Origin: Streptomyces xanthii
GTDB lineage: Bacteria; Actinomycetota; Actinomycetes; Streptomycetales; Streptomycetaceae
Reading direction: 5' to 3'
Length of the DNA stretch: 64,000 bases
Assembly (NCBI RefSeq): GCF_014621695.1
Contig: NZ_CP061281.1
Coordinates: 7,502,001 to 7,566,000, forward strand
Of the stretch, positions 58,985 to 64,000 are shown one piece after another. The notes under the pieces were generated by a model. The model was not told the DNA's origin, ran no database searches, and saw only the letters and a program-made list of their open reading frames with translations. The position numbers were made by a program, and so were the translations under genes. The stretch's first letter is position 1; each line of letters starts with the position of its first letter.

Positions 58985-61390
58985 ATGAACGAGCCCGGGA
59001 GTTCGGGGCCCGATCGTCGCACCTTCCTCAAGCTCGGAGGCCTCGTGGCTGCCGCGCCGGTGATCGCGACGTACGTGGGGGAAACCGAAGCGGCGGCCGC
59101 GCAGCCCGCCGACGCGGCGGCCGGGGGAGCGGCGCGGGAGGCCCTGCGGGTCGTCATGGCGGGCGCGGCCGACAGCGACCGGATCCTCATGGAGGGGCTC
59201 CCGGTCGGCAACGGCCGCCTCGCCGCCCTGGTCGGCGGCGGCGCCCGCGAACACCTCGCCCTCAACGAAGGCTCCCTGTGGAGCGGAGGCGAGAACCCCA
59301 GTGGCGACTACGGCTCGATGGGCAGCTATAAGGCGCTCGGAAACGTCTACATCGACCTCGGCCACGACCCCGCCCTGATCCGTGACCACCGGCGTGAACT
59401 CGACCTGGAGACGGGCGTCGTCACGGTCAGCTACACCTACAAGAAGCGTCAGTACGTCCGCGAGACCTTCGCCAGTTTCCCGGACCAGGTCGTCGTCACG
59501 ACCGTCTCGGCCTCCGCGAGCCACGCCCTGTCGGGGTCCGTCAGGGTCGTCGACGGCGGTGGCCGCACGTCGGGCACCACCCTGGCCCGGCCGGGCCGGC
59601 TGTCCGTCTCGGGCGGGATCGGGGGCGCCGGCGTCCGCTACGGATGGCAGGTGCTCGTGGACGCGCCCGGATCCCGCCCGCTCACCGCCGATCAGCCCAC
59701 CGCCTCGACGTCGTTCACGGGCGCCACCACCCTGACCGTGATCGTCGGGGCGCGCACCGACTACGTGCCCGACGCCGGGCGGTCCTTCCGGTCCGCCACG
59801 GATCCGCTCGCCGACGCGACCCGGGACACGACGGCGGCACTCGCCCGCGGAACGCGGTCCCTCCGGAGCCGGCACCTCGACGACTTCGACGCCCTGTTCT
59901 CGCGCCAGAGCATCACCCTCGCCGGGTCCGACGACACTCAGCTCGCCGCCCCCACCTTCCAGCGGGTGGAGAACAACCAGACGACACCGGACCCGCAACT
60001 CTATGCGCTCTACTACCAGTTCGCCCGCTACCTCGTGATCTCCACGTCGCGCCCCGGCGGGCTGCCCCTCAACCTCCAGGGGCTGTGGAACGTCTCCGAC
60101 TCGCCGCCCTGGAGCTCGGACTACCACCACGACATCAACATCCAGATGTGCTACTGGCTCTGCGACCCGGGCAACCTGCCGGGCACCATCGACCCGCTGG
60201 TCGACTACCTGCACACCCAGATACCGTCCTGGCGCCGGGCCACCCAGGAGGCCGTCCACAAGCCGGGCACGACGCAACCGGTGCGCGGCTGGACCGTCCG
60301 CGTCTCGAGCAACGTCTCCGGGGGGCTCGGCTGGGACTGGCTGCCCGCGGGCTGCGCCTGGCTGGCCTGGCACCTGTGGGACCACTACACGTACACACTG
60401 GACGAGACCTTCCTGCGGGAACGCGCCTACCCGGTACTGAAGGAGGTCTGCGAGTACTTCGAGGACCTGCTCGTCGACGACGGCACCGGCAAGCTGGTCG
60501 TGCCCGAGACGTGGACGCCGGAACAGACCATCGCCGCACCGTGGCGGGTCACCCGCGCCGGCTTCGAGGCCGGAGCCGAGATGCGCCCGTACGAGGACGG
60601 CGTCAGCCTCGACCAGGAGCTGGTCTGGGACGCCTTCGGCAACTTCGCCGAGGCCTCCCGGATCCTCGGTCTCGACGCCGACTACCGCGCGACCGTGACC
60701 GACCTGCGCGGACGGCTGCACGTGCCCGCGATCGGCAGCTGGGGCCAGGTGCAGGAGTGGTACCCCGACCGGGACGACCCCGAAAACCACCACCGCCACG
60801 TCTCCCACCTGTGGGGCCTCTTCCCCGGCCGGCAGCTCACCCCGGACGTCTCCCCGGACCTGGCAGCGGCCGCGCGCGTCTCCCTGACCGCCCGGGGCAT
60901 CGGCCCGACAGGCTGGTCGGCGGCCTGGAACGCCAACCTGTGGGCCACCCTCGGCGACCCCGACAAGACGATGCAGGCGCTACGGAACCTGACCCAGCCC
61001 GTCACCTCCGACCACGGCACGATCGACATGAACTACCACGGCGGCGTCTATCCCAACCTGTTCGACGCCCACCCGCCGTTCCAGATCGACGGCAACATCG
61101 GCGGCGCACGCGCCTTCGTCCAGGCGATCGCCGCGAGCTCCCTGGACCACATCGACCTGCTCAAGGCCCTCCCCGCTCAGTGGCCGACCGGCACCTTCAC
61201 CGGCATCCGCGCCCGCGGCGGCTTCGAACTGGACGTCTCCTGGGCCGACCGGGCCCTGACCGAGGTCACCGTCCGCTCGCTCTCCGGCCGCGCCACCACG
61301 CTGCGGTACGGCGACAAGAGCACAGGGATCACGATGGGCAAGGGCGCCACGGCGCGGTACGACGGAGGTCTGCGGCTCATCGAGAGCTGA
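58985..61390 (+). CDS. Tat-exported GH95 alpha-L-fucosidase-like enzyme
   Basis: An 801-residue secreted glycosidase. DRRTFLKLGGLVAAAPVIA is a twin-arginine signal. The family-95 layout follows: an N-terminal beta-super-sandwich (LPVGNGRLAALVGGGAREHLALNEGSLWSGGENPSG), then the (alpha/alpha)6 barrel with FQRVENNQTTPDPQLYALYYQFARYLVISTSRPGGLPLNLQGLWNVSDSPPWSSDYHHDINIQMCYW, and the C-terminal NYHGGVYPNLFDAHPPFQIDGNIGGARAF, a strong family signature. GH95 enzymes are inverting alpha-L-fucosidases or related alpha-galactosidases. It is a single-gene unit preceded by an inverted-repeat promoter and followed by a convergent TetR gene. Confidence 0.93.
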   Translation: MNEPGSSGPDRRTFLKLGGLVAAAPVIATYVGETEAAAAQPADAAAGGAAREALRVVMAGAADSDRILMEGLPVGNGRLAALVGGGAREHLALNEGSLWSGGENPSGDYGSMGSYKALGNVYIDLGHDPALIRDHRRELDLETGVVTVSYTYKKRQYVRETFASFPDQVVVTTVSASASHALSGSVRVVDGGGRTSGTTLARPGRLSVSGGIGGAGVRYGWQVLVDAPGSRPLTADQPTASTSFTGATTLTVIVGARTDYVPDAGRSFRSATDPLADATRDTTAALARGTRSLRSRHLDDFDALFSRQSITLAGSDDTQLAAPTFQRVENNQTTPDPQLYALYYQFARYLVISTSRPGGLPLNLQGLWNVSDSPPWSSDYHHDINIQMCYWLCDPGNLPGTIDPLVDYLHTQIPSWRRATQEAVHKPGTTQPVRGWTVRVSSNVSGGLGWDWLPAGCAWLAWHLWDHYTYTLDETFLRERAYPVLKEVCEYFEDLLVDDGTGKLVVPETWTPEQTIAAPWRVTRAGFEAGAEMRPYEDGVSLDQELVWDAFGNFAEASRILGLDADYRATVTDLRGRLHVPAIGSWGQVQEWYPDRDDPENHHRHVSHLWGLFPGRQLTPDVSPDLAAAARVSLTARGIGPTGWSAAWNANLWATLGDPDKTMQALRNLTQPVTSDHGTIDMNYHGGVYPNLFDAHPPFQIDGNIGGARAFVQAIAASSLDHIDLLKALPAQWPTGTFTGIRARGGFELDVSWADRALTEVTVRSLSGRATTLRYGDKSTGITMGKGATARYDGGLRLIES

Positions 61391-61419
61391 GGCCGGAGGC
61401 CGTGGCGGCCGGCGTGTGC

Positions 61420-62001
61420 TCAGTGGCCCAGCCGCCCGGTCTCGACGGAGATGGCCTCCCTCAGCAGTTCGCGGGCGTGCGTCAGGGGCAGCGCGCCGCT
61501 CAGCCAGCGCGTGCTGAGTCCTTCGAGGAGGCCGGTGAGTCTCTCCGCGGCAGCGGTGAGTGCCGGTGCCGGAGCCGTCGGACGGACCCGGCCGAGGAGC
61601 TCCGCGACGTCATGCACCCAGGCCAGCGTGGCCATGGCCAGATCTCCGCGCAGTTCGGGCTCGAAGACCGCGCTGGCGCGCAGCTCGCCCCAGGCCGTGC
61701 TGTTCTCCCGGACCTCGGGTGTGTCCTGGAACTCCAGGAGCAAGGACTGTTCCAGCTCCTGGAGGGCGTTTTGCGGGTCGGCGGGATCGTCCGCGTCGTT
61801 CGTGTACCGATCGGCGCGGTCGCTGATGAACTCCAGAGTGTGGCGCAGCGTGCCGGCCCGGTCCTTGAAGTGGTAGTAGATCAGCGCGGTGGACACTCCG
61901 GCCTCGGCCGCGAGCTCCTCCATGCGCAGCCCGCGGACTCCTCGCCGGGCTATGAGTCGGGCCGCACCTTCCAAGATCGCCGTTCGGCGGTCCGTCGCCA
62001 C
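61420..62001 (-). CDS. TetR family regulator, paralogue A
   Basis: A 193-residue repressor. TAILEGAARLIARRGVRGLRMEELAAEAGVSTALIYYHFKDRAGTLRHTLEFISDRADRYT is the HTH and first ligand-domain helix. The rest (ENSTAWGELRASAVFEPELRGDLAMATLAWVHDVAELLGRVRPTAPAPALTAAAERLTGLLEGLSTRWLSGALPLTHARELL) is nearly colinear with the divergent gene at 62139, with which it shares whole blocks, so the pair arose by inverted duplication. Start ATG at 62001. The shared intergenic palindrome at 62042-62063 probably binds one or both products. Confidence 0.92.
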   Translation of the reverse strand: MATDRRTAILEGAARLIARRGVRGLRMEELAAEAGVSTALIYYHFKDRAGTLRHTLEFISDRADRYTNDADDPADPQNALQELEQSLLLEFQDTPEVRENSTAWGELRASAVFEPELRGDLAMATLAWVHDVAELLGRVRPTAPAPALTAAAERLTGLLEGLSTRWLSGALPLTHARELLREAISVETGRLGH

Positions 62002-62041
62002 GTGATCCCCTCCTGGGTGGTCTGAACCACCAGTCTCGCAT

Positions 62042-62063
62042 GTTGACTGAATGTTTAGTCAAC
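62042..62063. promoter_or_regulatory. TetR-type operator between paralogous regulators
   Basis: GTTGACTGAATGTTTAGTCAAC is a 22-bp palindrome with nine of eleven pairs matched. It lies 41 bp from the start of paralogue A and 76 bp from that of paralogue B. The position and symmetry suit a shared operator controlling both divergent genes. Confidence 0.72.
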
Positions 62064-62138
62064 TATGGTCGAGCGATGACGGTCGTGTCGGTCAGGGCCC
62101 GTGATCGTCGCGCGAGGGTGCCGGATAGGATTCGGGGC

Positions 62139-62717
62139 ATGGCGTCTCGCAGCACTCAGATCCTCGAAGCCGCCGCCCGGCTGATCGCCCGGCGCGGGGT
62201 CCGTGGCCTGCGCGTGGAGGAACTGGCCGCCGAGGCGGGCGTGTCCACCGCGCTGATCTACTACCACTTCAAGGACCGCACCGGGATCCTGCGCAAGACG
62301 CTGGAGTTCATCAGCGACCGCGCCGAGCACTACACGACCCAGGTGGATCCGGATGCCGCGCCGCTGAGCCCGCGCGAGGAGCTGGAGCGGACGCTCCTGC
62401 TGGAACTCCAGGACACCCCGGAAGTCCGGGAGAACAGCACGGCCTGGGGTGAGTTGCGGGCCAGTGCCGTCTTCGAGCCCGACCTGCGCGAGGACCTCGC
62501 GAGGTCGACGCTGACCTGGGTCCACGAGGTGGCGGCGCTGCTGGGCGGGGTCCGTCCGACCGCCCCGGCCGTTGCCCTCGCCGGAGCCTCCGAGCGTCTC
62601 ACCGCCCTCCTGGAGGGGCTGAGCATGCGCTGGCTCAGCGGCACGCTCCAGCTCGCCCATGCCCGGACCCTGCTGAGCGAGGCCATCGCCGCCGAGGTCG
62701 ACGGGCTGGGTCGCTAG
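62139..62717 (+). CDS. TetR family regulator, paralogue B
   Basis: A 192-residue repressor: STQILEAAARLIARRGVRGLRVEELAAEAGVSTALIYYHFKDRTGILRKTLEFISDRAEHYTT is almost identical to paralogue A through the HTH, and the ligand domain again contains ENSTAWGELRASAVFEPDLREDL. Differences cluster in the linker after the HTH and in the last helices, where effector selectivity is expected to differ. ATG 62139 is supported by TAGGAT seven bases upstream; an in-frame ATG at 62076 would add 21 residues and lies close to the operator. Confidence 0.9.
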   Translation: MASRSTQILEAAARLIARRGVRGLRVEELAAEAGVSTALIYYHFKDRTGILRKTLEFISDRAEHYTTQVDPDAAPLSPREELERTLLLELQDTPEVRENSTAWGELRASAVFEPDLREDLARSTLTWVHEVAALLGGVRPTAPAVALAGASERLTALLEGLSMRWLSGTLQLAHARTLLSEAIAAEVDGLGR

Positions 62718-62945
62718 CCGCCATCCACGCAGGTCCGGCGTCCGGCGCGGGGCCTGTGCGGGGTCGGCCGAGGCTGCTCTCCGACTCGTCGTTCCCCACT
62801 CCCCTCGAACGAGCTGGAGCAGCTGTTACCGGAACCTTGATTGATATTTCAGGCAGTGCCACGGTGGCCGCACATTCCGTTCTGGCGTTCCGGAGAGAAG
62901 GAAGCGTCAGCATGCTTGTGACCAGGCCGGCGGATCAGGGGCATC

Positions 62946-63440
62946 ATGCCCTTGCCCCCCACCGAGCGCGACCGGCTGCTGCTCTTCACGGCCGCCGAGC
63001 TCGCACGGACGCGTCTGGGGCGCGGCCTGCGTCTCAACGTGCCGGAGGCGACCGCACTGATCGCCGACACCGTCTGCGAGGCGGCGCGCGACGGGCTCCG
63101 CCTCGCCGACGCCCTCGAGCGCGGTCGCGCCGTGCTCGGCCCGGCCGACGTGCTCCCCGGCGTGACCGACGTCGTCACGGAGATCCAGGTCGAGGCCGTG
63201 TTCGACGACGGCACCCGGCTGGCGGTCATCAGCGCGCCCTTCGGCGACGTGGAGCACGACGCCGCGGCCCCCGGTGCCGTCCTGCCCCACCGGGACGCCC
63301 TGCCCGAACCCGAACCGGCCGTCACTGTGGAGGTCCGCAACACGGCGGACGTGCCGGTGAGTGTCACCTCGCACTTCCACTACTTCGAGGCGAATCCCCG
63401 CCTGGACTTCGACCGGGCTGCCGCGTACGGCATGCGCCCG
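62946..63440 (+). pseudogene. ureAB: Fused urease gamma/beta subunit, truncated
   Basis: [50 protein letters not shown] is the urease gamma subunit, and [45 protein letters not shown] the first part of the beta subunit, fused as in the second Streptomyces urease locus. The homology stops at YGMR (about 63437); the reading frame then runs in foreign sequence to a stop at 63624-63626. About 60 C-terminal residues of the beta subunit are missing, and a ureC fragment follows at once. This is a deletion relic; it may still be transcribed, but a functional urease is not possible here. Confidence 0.82.
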
Positions 63441-63465
63441 ACACAGCGATCACTGCGCGCCGGGC

Positions 63466-63639
63466 GCCGGCCGGCACATCGAGCACCAGGAGTACGCCAC
63501 CGTCCACGGCCCGCGGGCGGGGGACCGGGTCCGGCTCGGAGACTCCGGGCTCGTCGTCCGGGTGGAGTCGGACGCGCAGGCGTACGGCGACGAGTTCCTG
63601 GCCGGGTTCGGCAAGACGGCCCGTGACGGCATGCACCTG
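63466..63639 (+). pseudogene. ureC: Urease alpha subunit, N-terminal fragment only
   Basis: In a second frame (+1 relative to ureAB) [55 protein letters not shown] matches the first ~60 residues of the urease alpha subunit, including [15 protein letters not shown] and [16 protein letters not shown]. The start is lost in the junction with ureAB and the sequence stops matching after DGMHL, before any nickel-binding residue. The ureAB and ureC pieces are joined by one deletion and cut by a second, adjoining the kinase gene. Confidence 0.82.
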
Positions 63640-64000
63640 GCCTCCCGGGGCGCAGTTCGCCCACGTCCCCCTGTCGGCCGACGATCCTCGAGAGATCGGC
63701 GGCTACCGTCTGCGCGCCCGGCTCGGCGCGGGAGGCATGGGGATCGTGTACCTGGCCCATACGCCGGGCGGGCGGCCCATCGCCCTGAAGGCGGTGCGGG
63801 GTGAGTTCGCCGCCGACCCGGAGTTCCGCAGGCGTTTCGCCGACGAGGTGGCGAGCGCCCGGCGCATCCACGGCCTGTTCACCGCCCAGGTGGTGGACTC
63901 GGGCGTCGACGCACCCACGCCCTGGCTCGCCACCGCCTACATACCCGGTCCCTCCCTCAAGCAGGTCGTGGAGCGACACGGCCCGCTGCCGGCGCGCACG
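63623..64000 (+). CDS. Serine/threonine protein kinase, N-terminal part (cut by window end)
   Basis: A third frame gives [66 protein letters not shown], the start of a bacterial Hanks-type kinase (P-loop GAGGMG, catalytic-fold Lys in ALKAVR), continuing to the window end at [12 protein letters not shown]. The only in-frame start before the domain is GTG 63623, which lies inside the ureC fragment; the native start (perhaps VPLSADDP...) appears to read GTC in place of GTG near 63665. So the kinase may have acquired a new start from the rearrangement, or may be damaged. The catalytic loop lies outside the window. Confidence 0.7.
   Translation, partial: MTACTWPPGAQFAHVPLSADDPREIGGYRLRARLGAGGMGIVYLAHTPGGRPIALKAVRGEFAADPEFRRRFADEVASARRIHGLFTAQVVDSGVDAPTPWLATAYIPGPSLKQVVERHGPLPART

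Noticed and set aside
58424..60808. A very long minus-strand frame across the SnoaL-like gene and GH95 gene
   Set aside because: It lies antisense to two well-supported genes and shows only Gly/Arg/Val-rich filler.
1..64000. CRISPR arrays, tRNA/rRNA genes, insertion sequences and prophage genes
   Set aside because: No spaced direct repeats, cloverleaf-like segments, transposase or phage structural proteins were noticed. A dedicated tRNA or repeat scan was not possible, so a short RNA gene could be missed.

Overview
The window is 64 kb of very GC-rich actinobacterial chromosome. I read it as Streptomyces or a close relative. The supporting evidence is strong third-position G/C in coding frames, frequent GTG starts, many apparently leaderless genes with a TANNNT-type -10 about 6-8 nt before the start codon, a high density of TetR/GntR/LysR regulators and two-component pairs, and a 2-methylisoborneol (earthy odorant) locus. 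No rRNA, tRNA, CRISPR array, phage module or insertion sequence was recognised. The mix of accessory functions, decayed genes and small regulons suits a chromosomal-arm region; that placement is inference.

Layout. 1-10.5 kb: MFS exporter, suppressor-of-fused protein, VOC protein, MHYT membrane sensor with an apparent frameshift, SCO6745-type protein, alpha/beta hydrolase, a TetR remnant, an AhpD-like protein with a divergent TetR, an esterase, LysR, and an AOC-barrel/NTF2-like pair. 10.5-16.6 kb: a DUF6058-type protein, a GNAT acetyltransferase and three alpha-solenoid (HEAT/LRV/TPR) proteins. 16.6-20.5 kb: patatin, a two-component system and a secreted peptidoglycan-binding protein. 20.5-26.7 kb: a GntR-centred regulon (amidohydrolase, MHS transporter, PLP decarboxylase) in which all three promoters carry the same 21-bp operator architecture. 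26.9-32.8 kb: glycosyltransferase, a hydrolase behind a structured leader, ArsR regulator, S41 peptidase, MMPL transporter and a small membrane protein. 32.9-41.1 kb: a second two-component system, a GGCT-SGNH fusion, a Clp-N/HTH regulator under a 47-bp palindrome, a WD40 Ser/Thr kinase and a beta-hydroxyacid dehydrogenase.

41.1-45.9 kb: LysR, a ribbon-helix-helix/P-loop kinase pair resembling a toxin-antitoxin module, a SnoaL-like remnant, an unusual uncharacterised protein, an SsfX3-like SGNH hydrolase and TetR. 45.9-53.8 kb: one long operon of MaoC-like hot-dog protein, amidase, lipoprotein solute receptor, permease, permease-ATPase fusion and ATPase, probably for uptake and hydrolysis of an amide or peptide-like substrate under the divergent TetR. 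53.8-57.6 kb: the 2-methylisoborneol cassette: GPP methyltransferase, terpene cyclase with a disordered N-terminus, and a cyclic-nucleotide-binding family 2 encapsulin shell. 58-61.4 kb: SnoaL-like protein and a Tat-exported GH95 fucosidase. 61.4-62.7 kb: two divergent paralogous TetR genes sharing one operator. 62.9-64 kb: a decayed urease locus (ureAB and ureC fragments) running into a Ser/Thr kinase cut by the window end.

The best candidates for new biology are the GntR regulon with its three matching operators, the RHH-kinase pair, the structured leader at 27.7 kb, the GGCT-SGNH fusion, and the Clp-N regulator with its near-perfect 47-bp palindrome. The encapsulated terpene locus is a known but striking system.
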